Assembly (NCBI RefSeq): GCF_002307355.1
Contig: NZ_CP017481.1
Span: 1,054,001-1,118,000 of the forward strand
Direction: 5' to 3'
DNA: 64,000 nt
Source: Pectobacterium polaris
Lineage (GTDB): Bacteria; Pseudomonadota; Gammaproteobacteria; Enterobacterales; Enterobacteriaceae
Program-made: the position numbers and the translations under genes
Shown here: positions 20,601-31,511 of the stretch, one piece after another
How positions within the stretch are numbered: position 1 is the stretch's first letter
Layout of the letters: each line of letters opens with the position of its first letter
The notes under the pieces: generated by a model
What the model saw: the letters and a program-made list of their open reading frames with translations, nothing else
Databases searched by the model: none
What the model was told of the DNA's origin: nothing

Positions 20601-21212
20601 TCATGCTTTAGCCGTCGTCGCCTGCATAGCGAAAAAATCCGGCACCACCTGACGATCGGTCACCAGAATGCTGTGAATACCCAGACTTTGTGCCGCATCG
20701 ACGTTCGCGGCATTATCGTCAAAAAAGACGGCTTGTGCAGGCGGAACGCCTTCCTCTGTCAGGACATATTGATAAATCGCCAGCTCCGGCTTACGTAATC
20801 CAATATCTTGCGACAGGTAGAGCTTGTCGGCCGCTGTCGCCACTTCTGGGAATAGCGCAGGCCAGTGTGAACAGTGGAGACGATTGGTATTCGACAGAAT
20901 CACCACGCGGTGCCCTTCCTGGCGCAGGCGTTGCATGATGTCGATAACCTCAGGACGCAACGCGACAAAAATAGCCTGCCAGCCAGCGGTGAATTGTTCG
21001 AAGCTCAGAGCGATGCCCATTTCCTGGCACAGTCTGGTGGCAAATTCCTCGTCGCTGATCTCACCTCGCTCATGCTGTTCAAACGCTTCGCCCATGACAA
21101 AACGCTCTTGCAACGTCGCGAGCGGCGCGCTGCTCAGATTACTCCAGACACCCAATACTCTATTGAAATCAATATCTATGACGACATTGCCTAAATCAAA
21201 GATATACAGCAT
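20601..21212 (-). CDS. yihX: HAD-like alpha-D-glucose-1-phosphate phosphatase
   Basis: 203 residues from the ATG at 21212, which follows AGGAGG with an 8-nt spacer. HAD motif I FDLGNVVIDIDF, motif II LSNTNRLH, motif III lysine in LRKPELAIYQ, motif IV FFDDNAANVDAA. E. coli YihX releases phosphate from glucose-1-phosphate. Note FDLGNV with Asp then Leu-Gly in motif I, normal for YihX. Minus-strand neighbour of dtd and typA, as in E. coli. Confidence 0.92.
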   Translation of the reverse strand: MLYIFDLGNVVIDIDFNRVLGVWSNLSSAPLATLQERFVMGEAFEQHERGEISDEEFATRLCQEMGIALSFEQFTAGWQAIFVALRPEVIDIMQRLRQEGHRVVILSNTNRLHCSHWPALFPEVATAADKLYLSQDIGLRKPELAIYQYVLTEEGVPPAQAVFFDDNAANVDAAQSLGIHSILVTDRQVVPDFFAMQATTAKA

Positions 21213-21315
21213 GGCAGTGACCTCCTGACGTAATCGTAGGATTTTCACTGTAGCGGGAAATGGAGAAACTGAACAGGGAGGAAATATAAAGGAAAGGTTA
21301 AAGTGGAAGAAAGCG

Positions 21316-21346
21316 CATAAAATTCAGGGCACCCGAAGGTGCCCTG
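21316..21346 (-). terminator. typA terminator
   Basis: Perfect 9-bp stem CAGGGCACC / GGTGCCCTG with CGAA loop (21325-21346), 28 nt past the typA stop; read on the minus strand it is followed by AATTTTAT. Confidence 0.8.
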
Positions 21347-21374
21347 TTGCGTAACAAGACAAATCCGTCTGAAA

Positions 21375-23198
<1,824 letters not shown>

Positions 23199-23305
23199 AG
23201 CTTTGCCTCAGGCATTTAGAAATAGCGCGCTATTGTACACGTATTAATCGAGGGACTAAACAAGATCACAAGCATCTATGATAAACAACCTAGAGCTGCC
23301 TGCTT

Positions 23306-23321
23306 TGTGATCCCTTTCACG
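23306..23321. promoter_or_regulatory. Candidate CRP site upstream of glnA
   Basis: TGTGA TCCCTT TCACG matches the TGTGA-N6-TCACA consensus at 9 of 10 positions. E. coli glnA p1 is CRP-activated, so this is plausible; it could also act on typA. Confidence 0.6.
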
Positions 23322-23349
23322 GTGCAAAAGCGCTACAAGCGAACATGAA

Positions 23350-23366
23350 TGCACCAAATAAGTGCA
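23350..23366. promoter_or_regulatory. NtrC binding site 1 (glnA)
   Basis: TGCACCAAATAAGTGCA fits the 17-bp NtrC dyad TGCAC-N7-GTGCA, about 110 bp upstream of the sigma-54 promoter, in enhancer position. Confidence 0.8.
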
Positions 23367-23381
23367 ATAATTCACATATGG

Positions 23382-23398
23382 AGCACCATTTTGGTGCT
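23382..23398. promoter_or_regulatory. NtrC binding site 2 (glnA)
   Basis: AGCACCATTTTGGTGCT is a perfect inverted repeat with the NtrC core GCACC-N5-GGTGC. It lies 16 bp from site 1 (32 bp centre to centre, about three helical turns) and can form the enhancer pair seen at E. coli glnA. A sigma-70-like TATAAT follows at 23405-23410. Confidence 0.85.
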
Positions 23399-23470
23399 TT
23401 AGACTATAATGGTGCAGTGGGTTTACGTGAGAAAGCCCCAAGGAGCAACACATTGCACACATTTAAAAAG

Positions 23471-23489
23471 TTGGCACACTTTTAGCTTT
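23471..23489 (+). promoter_or_regulatory. Sigma-54 promoter of glnA
   Basis: TTGGCACACTTTTAGCTTT has GG at 23473-23474 and GC at 23485-23486 with exactly 10 nt between, the -24/-12 pattern of glnA p2. It would be activated by NtrC-P under nitrogen limitation, giving a leader of roughly 70 nt. Confidence 0.88.
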
Positions 23490-23567
23490 AGTCTACTCAC
23501 GGCAACAACATCAATCCACAACGATATTCGTTCCACGACGATAAATGACCAATCGGGAGAACCAAGT

Positions 23568-24977
23568 ATGTCCGCAGAACATGTTTTGACGATGCTGAAT
23601 GAGCACGAAGTGAAGTTTGTTGATTTACGCTTCACTGATACTAAAGGTAAAGAGCAGCACGTCACCATTCCGGCTCATCAAGTCAATGCCGACTTCTTCG
23701 AAGAAGGTAAAATGTTTGATGGTTCTTCGATTGGCGGCTGGAAAGGTATTAACGAGTCAGACATGGTTCTGATGCCCGATGCCAGCACCGCAATGATCGA
23801 TCCGTTCTTCGAAGATTCTACACTGATCATTCGTTGTGACATCCTCGAGCCAGGCACAATGCAAGGTTATGACCGCGACCCGCGTTCTATCGCGAAGCGT
23901 GCGGAAGATTTCCTGCGCTCTTCCGGCATTGCCGATACCGTCCTGTTCGGGCCTGAGCCAGAATTCTTCCTGTTCGATGACATCCGTTTCGGCAGCAGCA
24001 CTTCCGGTTCCCACGTAGCTATCGACGATGTCGAAGCTTACTGGAACTCCGGTAAAGCATACGAAGGCGGTAACAAAGGTCACCGTCCAGGTCTGAAAGG
24101 CGGCTACTTCCCAGTTCCACCAGTCGATTCATCACAGGACATTCGTTCTGCTATGTGTCTGACCATGGAGCAAATGGGTCTGGTTGTTGAAGCTCACCAC
24201 CACGAAGTGGCTACCGCTGGTCAGAACGAAGTGGCTACCCGCTTCAACACCATGACCAAAAAAGCTGACGAAATTCAGATCTACAAATATGTCGTGCACA
24301 ACGTGGCTCACGCCTACGGTAAAACCGCGACCTTCATGCCAAAACCTATGTTCGGTGATAACGGTTCTGGTATGCACTGCCACATGTCTCTGTCTAAAGA
24401 CGGCACTAACCTGTTCGCTGGCGACAAATACGGCGGCCTGTCTGAAATGGCGCTGTTCTACATCGGCGGTGTTATCAAGCACGCTAAAGCCATCAACGCC
24501 CTGGCGAACCCGACCACCAACTCCTACAAGCGTCTGGTCCCAGGCTACGAAGCACCTGTTATGCTGGCTTACTCTGCCCGTAACCGTTCTGCTTCAATCC
24601 GTATCCCAGTGGTTGCTAGCCCGAAAGCACGTCGTATCGAAGCGCGCTTCCCGGATCCAGCTGCTAACCCGTACCTGTGCTTCGCTGCACTGCTGATGGC
24701 TGGCCTCGACGGCATCATCAACAAAATCCACCCTGGCGATGCAATGGACAAAAACCTGTACGACCTGCCGCCGGAAGAAGAAGCAGAGATTCCAAAAGTT
24801 GCAGGTTCTCTGGACGAGGCCCTGGCTGCACTGAACGAAGACCGCGAGTTCCTGACCCGTGGTGGCGTGTTCACCGACGACGCTATCGAAGCGTATATCG
24901 AACTGCGTAAATCTGAGATTGACCGCGTTCGTATGACGCCGCACCCAGTTGAGTTCGAACTGTACTACAGCGTTTAA
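23568..24977 (+). CDS. glnA: Glutamine synthetase, type I
   Basis: 469 residues, the canonical GSI-beta length, from the ATG at 23568 ([15 protein letters not shown]). Signatures: [22 protein letters not shown], the MHCHMSL and NRSASIRIP active-site blocks, and the adenylylation tyrosine in [10 protein letters not shown]. It makes glutamine from glutamate, ammonia and ATP as a dodecamer. Transcribed from a sigma-54/NtrC promoter and probably a sigma-70 one, followed by a terminator before glnL, so glnL and glnG are partly read-through. Upstream in-frame codons (from 23409) overlap the promoter and are not coding. Confidence 0.99.
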   Translation: MSAEHVLTMLNEHEVKFVDLRFTDTKGKEQHVTIPAHQVNADFFEEGKMFDGSSIGGWKGINESDMVLMPDASTAMIDPFFEDSTLIIRCDILEPGTMQGYDRDPRSIAKRAEDFLRSSGIADTVLFGPEPEFFLFDDIRFGSSTSGSHVAIDDVEAYWNSGKAYEGGNKGHRPGLKGGYFPVPPVDSSQDIRSAMCLTMEQMGLVVEAHHHEVATAGQNEVATRFNTMTKKADEIQIYKYVVHNVAHAYGKTATFMPKPMFGDNGSGMHCHMSLSKDGTNLFAGDKYGGLSEMALFYIGGVIKHAKAINALANPTTNSYKRLVPGYEAPVMLAYSARNRSASIRIPVVASPKARRIEARFPDPAANPYLCFAALLMAGLDGIINKIHPGDAMDKNLYDLPPEEEAEIPKVAGSLDEALAALNEDREFLTRGGVFTDDAIEAYIELRKSEIDRVRMTPHPVEFELYYSV

Positions 24978-25104
24978 TAGCTAAGCGTCTAATAACTACA
25001 GCGTCTAATCTCTACCTCGGCGTGGTTGGGTGTGCTGATACCCGACCATGACCGATAAACAACAGAATACTAAGAAGTTTGTTTTGTTGCCGTGGAAACG
25101 CTTC

Positions 25105-25129
25105 AGCCCATCTTCGGATGGGCTTTTTT
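25105..25129 (+). terminator. Terminator between glnA and glnL
   Basis: AGCCCATC / GATGGGCT stem with a TTCG loop followed by TTTTTT. A strong intrinsic terminator that limits glnLG expression relative to glnA. Confidence 0.92.
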
Positions 25130-25179
25130 CACCACCGGCATTGGCCGTTGCGACGTAACATCCATCATCCACACTACAA

Positions 25180-25196
25180 TGCACCACGACGGTGCG
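25180..25196. promoter_or_regulatory. NtrC site over the glnL promoter
   Basis: TGCACCACGACGGTGCG fits TGCACC-N5-GGTGCA with one mismatch. It overlaps the last base of a -10-like TACAAT (25175-25180) and lies just before the glnL start, as in E. coli, where NtrC represses glnLp here. Confidence 0.8.
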
Positions 25197-25208
25197 GGAG
25201 TCTGCGTT

Positions 25209-26258
25209 ATGGCAACAGGCACGCTGCCCGATGCTGGGCAGATCCTAAATTCCCTGATAAACAGCATCTTATTGCTGGATAACGATCTGGCGATTCACTA
25301 TTCCAACCCAGCAGCACAGCAATTACTGGCACAAAGTTCGCGTAAACTATCCGGCACGCCGCTGCCCGATTTGCTGGGATATTTTTCTCTGAATATCGAT
25401 TTACTGCGTGAAAGTCTGGATTCAGGGCAAGGTTTTACGGATAACGAAGTCACCATCGTCGTAGATGGCAAAGCGCACATCATGTCGCTCACCGCTCAGC
25501 GGGTACAGAACGATTTTATCCTACTGGAAATGGCGCCGATGGATAACCAGCGCCGTCTCAGTCAGGAACAGCTTCAACATGCACAACAGCAGGCCGCCCG
25601 TGATTTGGTCCGAGGTCTGGCGCATGAGATAAAAAATCCGCTTGGCGGATTGCGCGGTGCCGCGCAGTTGCTTGCTAAAGCACTGCCTGACCCAGCGTTG
25701 ACGGAATACACCAAGGTCATTATCGAACAGGCGGATCGCCTGCGTAATCTGGTTGATCGCCTGCTCGGGCCACAGCAGCCCGGCCTGCACGTCACCCAAA
25801 GTATCCATCAGGTCGCTGAACGCGTTTGCCAGCTTGTCTCACTGGAGAAGCCGGATAACGTGACGCTGGTGAAAGACTATGACCCCAGCCTGCCAGAGCT
25901 GACGCACGACCCCGATCAGATTGAACAGGTACTGCTGAATATTACCCGCAACGCGCTACAGGCGCTGGGCGAGGAAGGCGGAACGATTACGATACGTACC
26001 CGCACGGCTTTTCAGCTCACGTTACACGGTGTGCGCTATCGTCTCGCCGCTCGTATTGACGTGGAAGATGACGGCCCCGGCGTACCTGCTCAACTACAGG
26101 ACACACTGTTTTACCCGATGGTGAGCGGACGCGAAGGGGGAACCGGTTTAGGGCTTTCCATCGCCCGCAGTCTTATCGACCAGCACTCCGGTAAAATTGA
26201 ATTTAACAGTTGGCCAGGACACACCGAATTCTCGGTTTACCTGCCCATTCGCCAGTGA
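25209..26258 (+). CDS. glnL: Nitrogen regulation sensor kinase/phosphatase NtrB
   Basis: 349 residues from the ATG at 25209 ([19 protein letters not shown]), equal to E. coli NtrB. N-terminal PAS domain (about 10-110), phospho-acceptor histidine in [17 protein letters not shown] box [12 protein letters not shown] boxes [10 protein letters not shown] and [13 protein letters not shown]. No membrane segments: cytoplasmic sensor that reads PII (GlnB) and phosphorylates or dephosphorylates NtrC. Eight nt before glnG. Confidence 0.98.
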   Translation: MATGTLPDAGQILNSLINSILLLDNDLAIHYSNPAAQQLLAQSSRKLSGTPLPDLLGYFSLNIDLLRESLDSGQGFTDNEVTIVVDGKAHIMSLTAQRVQNDFILLEMAPMDNQRRLSQEQLQHAQQQAARDLVRGLAHEIKNPLGGLRGAAQLLAKALPDPALTEYTKVIIEQADRLRNLVDRLLGPQQPGLHVTQSIHQVAERVCQLVSLEKPDNVTLVKDYDPSLPELTHDPDQIEQVLLNITRNALQALGEEGGTITIRTRTAFQLTLHGVRYRLAARIDVEDDGPGVPAQLQDTLFYPMVSGREGGTGLGLSIARSLIDQHSGKIEFNSWPGHTEFSVYLPIRQ

Positions 26259-26266
26259 GGTTCACA

Positions 26267-27679
26267 ATGCAACGAGGGATAGTCTGGATTGTCGATGACG
26301 ATAGCTCCATCCGTTGGGTGCTTGAGCGCGCGCTTGCTGGTGCGGGTTTAACCTGCGCAACGTTTGAGAACGGAAATCAGGTACTGCATGCGCTGGCGAC
26401 ACAAACGCCCGACGTTCTGCTGTCCGACATCCGTATGCCAGGGATGGATGGATTAGCGCTCTTACAGCAAATCAAACAGCGCCACCCGATGCTCCCGGTC
26501 ATCATTATGACGGCACATTCCGATCTGGATGCCGCCGTCAGCGCTTATCAACAGGGTGCGTTCGACTATTTGCCGAAGCCGTTCGATATTGATGAAGCCG
26601 TTGCGCTGGTTGAGCGCGCGATCAGCCATTATCTGGAACAGCAACAGCCGGTACGCAACCAGCCGATCAACGGCCCGACAACGGATATTATTGGCGAAGC
26701 CCCCGCGATGCAGGATGTCTTTCGCATCATCGGCCGCCTGTCTCGCTCGTCGATCAGCGTGCTGATTAATGGCGAATCGGGAACCGGTAAAGAGCTGGTG
26801 GCACATGCCCTGCATCGCCACAGCCCGCGTACCAAAGCCCCTTTTATCGCGCTGAATATGGCGGCCATTCCCAAGGATCTGATCGAATCAGAACTGTTCG
26901 GCCATGAAAAAGGCGCGTTTACGGGCGCAAACCAGATTCGTCAGGGCCGCTTTGAGCAGGCTGATGGCGGTACGCTGTTTCTGGATGAAATCGGCGATAT
27001 GCCGCTAGACGTACAAACACGTCTGTTGCGCGTATTAGCAGATGGACAGTTTTATCGCGTTGGCGGTTATGCCGCGGTAAAAGTGGATGTTCGTATTATC
27101 GCGGCAACGCACCAAAATCTTGAACAACGCGTGCAGGAAGGCAAATTCCGCGATGACCTGTTTCACCGCCTGAATGTGATCCGCGTTCATCTGCCACCGC
27201 TGCGTGAACGTCGGGAAGATATCCCTCGCCTGGCACGTTATTTCTTGCAGGCTACGGCCAAAGAACTGGGCGTCGAGCCGAAGAATCTACATTCAGAAGC
27301 AGAAACAGCGCTAACCCGTTTACCGTGGCCCGGCAACGTGCGCCAATTGGAAAACACCTGTCGCTGGTTGACAGTCATGGCCGCCGGTCAGGAAGTGCTG
27401 ATTCAGGATCTGCCGCCTGAATTGTTCGAGACCACCGCACCGGATTCCACCGTGCATATTCTGCCGGACAGTTGGGCCACGCTATTGGCACAATGGGCCG
27501 ATCGCGCGCTGCGTTCCGGTCATCAAAACCTGTTGGCAGAAGCCCAGCCGGAAATGGAAAGGACATTGCTGACGACGGCACTGCGGCACACGCAGGGGCA
27601 TAAACAGGAAGCGGCAAGATTACTCGGATGGGGCAGAAATACCCTGACGCGTAAATTAAAAGAGCTGGGAATGGAGTAG
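26267..27679 (+). CDS. glnG: Nitrogen regulation response regulator NtrC
   Basis: 470 residues from the ATG at 26267. Receiver domain (1-120) with VDDDSSIRW, phospho-acceptor Asp in [12 protein letters not shown] and the KPFD lysine; AAA+ domain (140-370) with Walker A GESGTGKE, sigma-54 contact loop GAFTGA and Walker [14 protein letters not shown]-terminal Fis-type HTH ([21 protein letters not shown]). It activates sigma-54 promoters such as glnA p2. NtrC sites at 23350, 23382 and 25180 close the feedback loop. Confidence 0.98.
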   Translation: MQRGIVWIVDDDSSIRWVLERALAGAGLTCATFENGNQVLHALATQTPDVLLSDIRMPGMDGLALLQQIKQRHPMLPVIIMTAHSDLDAAVSAYQQGAFDYLPKPFDIDEAVALVERAISHYLEQQQPVRNQPINGPTTDIIGEAPAMQDVFRIIGRLSRSSISVLINGESGTGKELVAHALHRHSPRTKAPFIALNMAAIPKDLIESELFGHEKGAFTGANQIRQGRFEQADGGTLFLDEIGDMPLDVQTRLLRVLADGQFYRVGGYAAVKVDVRIIAATHQNLEQRVQEGKFRDDLFHRLNVIRVHLPPLRERREDIPRLARYFLQATAKELGVEPKNLHSEAETALTRLPWPGNVRQLENTCRWLTVMAAGQEVLIQDLPPELFETTAPDSTVHILPDSWATLLAQWADRALRSGHQNLLAEAQPEMERTLLTTALRHTQGHKQEAARLLGWGRNTLTRKLKELGME

Positions 27680-27822
27680 CGAGATTGCTTTTTTATTGCT
27701 CAATTGTTAACAAGTAATTTGGTGATAAAAAATACAATCTGGCGCACGAAATTGTCATTAATTTGTACTTTACTTGCCTCGAGTCAGCAGTATGATCGTG
27801 TCGCTGATTCGGGAGGAACACC

Positions 27823-27945
27823 ATGCTGGACTCATTGATTTCCGCGGCAACATATGGCGCTGAAATTGGCTCCGCGGCAAGCCATTCGCCGCAGGCTGCT
27901 ATTGCCGCCGTTTTGTGTGCTGCACTGATTAACTTCTTTAGTTAA
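27823..27945 (+). CDS. yshB: Small membrane protein YshB
   Basis: 40 residues, preceded by GGGAGG (27811-27816). The sequence opens MLDSLIS and ends AAVLCAALINFFS; from memory E. coli YshB (36 residues, also between glnG and hemN) reads MLESLIN...TPQTAVAAVLCAAMIGLFS. The shared pattern SPQAAIAAVLCAA with a C-terminal hydrophobic segment supports orthology. The function is poorly known. A strong terminator follows 18 nt after the stop. Confidence 0.8.
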   Translation: MLDSLISAATYGAEIGSAASHSPQAAIAAVLCAALINFFS

Positions 27946-27962
27946 TCCAATAAGCGTTCGAG

Positions 27963-28002
27963 AACAGCCAGTCGATGTTTGCACCGACTGGCTGTTTTTT
28001 TT
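27963..28002 (+). terminator. Terminator after yshB
   Basis: 12-bp perfect stem AACAGCCAGTCG / CGACTGGCTGTT with a 10-nt loop and an 8-T run, ending just before the convergent hemN stop. Confidence 0.92.
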
Positions 28003-28004
28003 GG

Positions 28005-29378
28005 CTAAATCACGCGGGAAAATTGCTGCGTTCTGAGCTTGCTACGTAGATAAACATCAAAGCACATACAAATATTGCGGATCAGCAACCGTCCTTTCGG
28101 TGTCACCACCAGCCCGTCTTCATGACTATCGACCAGTCCATCAGCCACCAGCGGTGCCAGCAGCGCTAAATCCTGCTCAAAGTAGGTTTTAAAATCGATA
28201 GCGTATTCCGCTTCAATGGGCGCATAGCTGAGCTGGAAATTACAAATGAGCGTCTTAATCACATCGCGGCGGAGGCAGTCATCACGTGTCAGCTGTAGCC
28301 CACGCCACAAGCCATTTCCTTGGTCTTTAACCTGCGCGTAATACTGCTTCAGCTCTTTCTGGTTCTGAGCATAGCTATCACCGATCATACTAATCGCCGA
28401 CACACCCATACCGAGAAGATCGCTATCACCCTGTGTCGTATAGCCCTGGAAATTGCGATGCAGCTTCCCTTCTCGCTGTGCCACCGCCAGTTCATCGTCC
28501 GGCCGAGCAAAGTGATCCATACCGATAAACTGATAGCCTGACTGCGTCAGCGATCCAATCGTCTGTTGCAGAATATCCAGCTTTTGTTCCGCGCTCGGTA
28601 AATCCGCCTCTTTAATCTTGCGCTGTGCCGCGAACAGGCTGGGTAAATGCGCATAGTTAAAGACGCTAAGCCGGTGCGGGCTTAATTCCGCAACGCGCTG
28701 TAGCGTAAACGCGAAGCTTTCCGGCGTTTGTTTCGGCAGGCCGTAAATCAAATCAATATTGGTTGAGGTGAAGCCAAGCGCTTTTGCCCGCTCAATAAGA
28801 GCAAAAATAAAGTCTTCATCCTGCTCACGATTGACCAGCTTCTGAACGTCTTTATTAAAATCCTGCACGCCCATGCTAAGGCGGTTGAATCCTTCAGCAC
28901 GCAGATGATCGAGGACGTCCAGCTCAATTTCTCGCGGATCGACTTCAAGCGACAGCTCAGCCTGATCGGAAAAAGAGAACAGCTCACGCAGCAGAGACAT
29001 TAGCCGACTGATTTGTACTTTATTCAGGTAGGTTGGTGTACCGCCACCCCAATGCAATTGCGTCACCGTTCGTCCAACGAATAGCGGCGCACGCTGGCGA
29101 ATCTCCAGCTCCAGCACATCAAGGTATTCATCCGCTTTATGCTGCTGACGCGTAACCAGCTTATTGCAGCCGCAGAAATAGCACAGCCGATGGCAAAAAG
29201 GGATGTGGATATACAGCGACAGCGGTCGCTGCGGATAACGGGCAATGGCATGCTGAAACGCAGGCTCATCGTAAGCTTCACTGAATTCTAACGCTGTGGG
29301 ATAAGACGTATAACGCGGCCCAGAATAGTTATATTTTTGAATCAGGGCCAGATCCCAGTCAACGGACGGTATCGACAT
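28005..29378 (-). CDS. hemN: Oxygen-independent coproporphyrinogen III dehydrogenase
   Basis: 457 residues, usual HemN length. Radical SAM cluster motif in IPFCHRLCYFCGCNK (CxxxCxxC with the extra Cys of HemN). GGGTPTYL binds SAM; the N-terminal HemN trip-wire region reads YNYSGPRYTSYPTA. It decarboxylates coproporphyrinogen III to protoporphyrinogen IX in heme synthesis without oxygen. Monocistronic on the minus strand, convergent with yshB, as in E. coli. Confidence 0.97.
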   Translation of the reverse strand: MSIPSVDWDLALIQKYNYSGPRYTSYPTALEFSEAYDEPAFQHAIARYPQRPLSLYIHIPFCHRLCYFCGCNKLVTRQQHKADEYLDVLELEIRQRAPLFVGRTVTQLHWGGGTPTYLNKVQISRLMSLLRELFSFSDQAELSLEVDPREIELDVLDHLRAEGFNRLSMGVQDFNKDVQKLVNREQDEDFIFALIERAKALGFTSTNIDLIYGLPKQTPESFAFTLQRVAELSPHRLSVFNYAHLPSLFAAQRKIKEADLPSAEQKLDILQQTIGSLTQSGYQFIGMDHFARPDDELAVAQREGKLHRNFQGYTTQGDSDLLGMGVSAISMIGDSYAQNQKELKQYYAQVKDQGNGLWRGLQLTRDDCLRRDVIKTLICNFQLSYAPIEAEYAIDFKTYFEQDLALLAPLVADGLVDSHEDGLVVTPKGRLLIRNICMCFDVYLRSKLRTQQFSRVI

Positions 29379-29451
29379 ATTCGCTCACTCCTTCCAGTTT
29401 TTACTCGGTGGGTTATCCTTCCCCTCCTTCCGATCACCAAAAAATGGCGTT

Positions 29452-29548
29452 CAAAAACGCTCCCGGCGTTTTGTTACTCGTCTCATCGCTGAGACTCGCC
29501 CTAAGGGCCGTCACGTTGTGACGTTCAAAAACGCTCCCGGCGTTTTTG
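29452..29548 (-). repeat. Composite hairpin element: two CGGGA-loop modules (inverted orientation)
   Basis: Two near-identical modules, 29452-29473 and 29526-29548, each fold as CAAAA(A)CG stems around loops whose reverse strand reads CCGGGAG. Between them lie GTCTCA TCGC TGAGAC, GCCC-TAA-GGGC and TCACGTTGTGA palindromes. The same kinds of module recur in the opposite orientation at 49722-49897. See findings. Confidence 0.7.
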
Positions 29549-29701
29549 TCTCGGGCGTAGGCGTCGCACCTGATTCACGCGCCCGTTAAACAGGGCGCGA
29601 TGCAACCGGTGCTTACGCTTCGACAATAGCCATAGTTTACTGAACAGACAGAGCAGATAAAACGCAACCAGCAATATCAGGAACAGAAACAGCCATTTCA
29701 T
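29525..29701 (-). CDS. Putative 58-residue small membrane protein
   Basis: An ORF too short for most callers: it begins at the ATG 29699-29701, only 3 nt after the yihI stop, and ends at a TGA inside the 29526-29548 repeat. The protein opens MKWLFLFLILLVAFYLLCLF, a convincing single TM helix (about 2-24), then a very basic tail (SKRKHRLHR..., RRLRPRQKRRERF). I do not recognise a family. Position suggests co-translation with yihI, though no good ribosome site is visible. The C-terminal residues are encoded by the repeat, so the repeat may have replaced the original 3' end. Coding status is uncertain. Confidence 0.5.
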   Translation of the reverse strand: MKWLFLFLILLVAFYLLCLFSKLWLLSKRKHRLHRALFNGRVNQVRRLRPRQKRRERF

Positions 29702-29704
29702 TGA

Positions 29705-30259
29705 TTAGAACGTGTCTTTCGGGTTATTACGCTTCAAAAGCTGCAACATATCTTCCTGCTGCTCTTCTTCGTCATCATCACCCAGCTCGATTCCAAGCTC
29801 TTCCATCAGGATGTCGATACGATCCAGCGTTTCATCAACCCATGATTGTTCTTTGGCACTCAGCGTCTCGCCGCTATCAAGACGATCCAACAAGGCATCC
29901 AGACGCGTATCGTTTTCTAACATTTCCAGCTCTTCTTCCGGTGACATCGTCGGCTTGGCAGCAACGACTTTCTCCACAGGCTCAGAAGGCTTCGACTTAG
30001 GCTTCGACTTAGCGATATCGCTATCCAACACGCCAAGCTGTACAGGCTTTTTGCTGCCGATACGCGGATCAGCGACTTTACGCTGACCAGAGCGCTGCTC
30101 GGCAGATGCTTTTTCCTGAGTTCGGCTGCCCGACGCGTGGCCACGATGCTTTTTATCTTTTTTCCGCTCGCGCGCTTCACGCTCCAGCTCTTCGCGGGTC
30201 TTTCTTTTTACTTTGGGTTTCCCTGCCTGATCGGCAGCCCCTTTGACAGGTCGGTTCAT
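29705..30259 (-). CDS. yihI: Der GTPase-activating protein YihI
   Basis: 184 residues (E. coli 169). Highly charged: basic N-terminal tail with [20 protein letters not shown] and [13 protein letters not shown], then an acidic helical C-terminal half with [19 protein letters not shown] and a [12 protein letters not shown] tail. YihI stimulates the GTPase Der and modulates 50S assembly. Divergent from engB, another ribosome-assembly GTPase. In E. coli the sRNA csrC lies in this gap; the 200-bp gap here shows no GGA-rich csrC-like sequence. Confidence 0.93.
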   Translation of the reverse strand: MNRPVKGAADQAGKPKVKRKTREELEREARERKKDKKHRGHASGSRTQEKASAEQRSGQRKVADPRIGSKKPVQLGVLDSDIAKSKPKSKPSEPVEKVVAAKPTMSPEEELEMLENDTRLDALLDRLDSGETLSAKEQSWVDETLDRIDILMEELGIELGDDDEEEQQEDMLQLLKRNNPKDTF

Positions 30260-30462
30260 AATATTGTTCTCAGGTACACAGATATAAGGGAAGTGCGGCG
30301 GAATCTAGCAGAAAGCCCGCGAATAAAAAAGCGTCCACATCAGACAGCTGGGCTTTTCTTTTCGCATCAGTCTGCTGCATTTCGAGACAGATAAAGCCGC
30401 CTTTATTGTCAGTTACAGGTATAATCCCCAACCAGACAGAGATCCAGATAGAGATAACCACC

Positions 30463-31098
30463 GTGACCCAGCAATATAACTACCACATGACGCGTTTTAT
30501 CATCAGCGCCCCGGATATTCGCCATCTGGCAACAGATAGCGGTATTGAAGTGGCCTTTGCTGGGCGCTCTAATGCCGGAAAATCCAGCGCACTGAACACG
30601 CTGACCAACCAGAAAAACCTGGCACGAACCAGTAAAACACCAGGCCGTACTCAGTTGATTAACCTGTTCCAGGTGGTAGACGGCGTACGTTTGGTCGACC
30701 TTCCCGGCTATGGCTATGCCGAAGTGCCGGAGCAAATGAAGATCAAATGGCAACGTGCGCTCGGTGAATACCTGCAAAAGCGTAACAGCCTTAAGGGTCT
30801 GGTTGTGCTGATGGATATTCGCCATCCGCTGAAAGATCTCGATCAGCAAATGATTCAGTGGGCTGTCGATGTTGAACTTCCAGTCTTAGTGCTGCTGACC
30901 AAAGCCGATAAGTTGGCTTCAGGCGCACGTAAGACACAGTTGAATATGGTTCGCGAGGCTGTCCTGCCATTTATGGGTGATATTCAGGTCGAAGCATTTT
31001 CGTCACTGAAAAAACTCGGCGTCGATAAACTACAGCAGAAATTGGACAACTGGTTCAGCACGCTGCCACACGCTGAAGAAGAACAAGAAGCAGAATAA
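30463..31098 (+). CDS. engB: Ribosome-biogenesis GTPase EngB/YihA
   Basis: 211 residues from the GTG at 30463 ([21 protein letters not shown]), chosen because it gives the E. coli-like N-terminus; an ATG at 30487 is the fallback, and upstream in-frame codons overlap a TATAAT at 30420-30425. G motifs: [13 protein letters not shown] (G1), [12 protein letters not shown] (G2), DLPGYGYAE (G3), LTKADKL (G4), FSSLKK (G5). Essential GTPase for late 50S assembly. Confidence 0.95.
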   Translation: MTQQYNYHMTRFIISAPDIRHLATDSGIEVAFAGRSNAGKSSALNTLTNQKNLARTSKTPGRTQLINLFQVVDGVRLVDLPGYGYAEVPEQMKIKWQRALGEYLQKRNSLKGLVVLMDIRHPLKDLDQQMIQWAVDVELPVLVLLTKADKLASGARKTQLNMVREAVLPFMGDIQVEAFSSLKKLGVDKLQQKLDNWFSTLPHAEEEQEAE

Positions 31099-31260
31099 TC
31101 CTTTCACGTGGTGCAGTGTATCATCACTCGCATCACGCCCCCACCTTCCCGCAATGATCGCCCACCAGAGACGTTTTTCACACTCGAAACCGTGCTGACC
31201 CACTGCTGTCTGTCAGGCAGTTACTGCCGTTTTGAGGGTAAAAACCTTGGATAAAGCCCA

Positions 31261-31367
31261 TAAAAAACGCCCCGCTCAAAACTGAGCGGGGCGGCTAATA
31301 TTCAGCCAAATCCGATTACGTGAAGTAAAAGGTCTGAAAGATAGAACATCTTACCTCTGTACCCTAC
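31261..31367 (-). ncRNA. spf: Spot 42 sRNA
   Basis: About 107 nt on the minus strand, starting GTAGGGTACAGAGGTAAGAT (5' end at 31367). The body continues with GTTCTATCTTTCAGACC and ends in a GC-rich intrinsic terminator GCCCCGCTCA / TGAGCGGGGC followed by TTTTTT. By recall the first 80 nt are almost the same as E. coli Spot 42, and the position between polA and engB is conserved. Spot 42 is an Hfq-dependent sRNA that represses secondary carbon metabolism when glucose is present. The terminator stem differs from E. coli, as is common. Confidence 0.95.
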
Positions 31368-31374
31368 GTCGTTA

Positions 31375-31402
31375 ACTCTACCCTATTTTTTCACGGGAAC
31401 AA
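31375..31402 (-). promoter_or_regulatory. spf promoter
   Basis: Minus strand: TTGTTC (31397-31402), a 16-nt spacer, TAGAGT (31375-31380), then 7 nt to the Spot 42 start. A half CRP site (TGTGA) lies further upstream near 31470; E. coli spf is CRP-repressed. Confidence 0.7.
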
Positions 31403-31511
31403 AGGCTTTTTTGTTGTTTACTTTCATAGAAAATGGTTATCGATTACACAAAGTTAAACCAGGTCACACAATACTGTTATTTAATTACAGAAATAGCATA
31501 AAAATCGGCCA

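Noticed and set aside
30260..30462. Possible csrC sRNA between yihI and engB, as in E. coli
   Set aside because: No repeated GGA loops and no sRNA-like terminator in the 200 bp.
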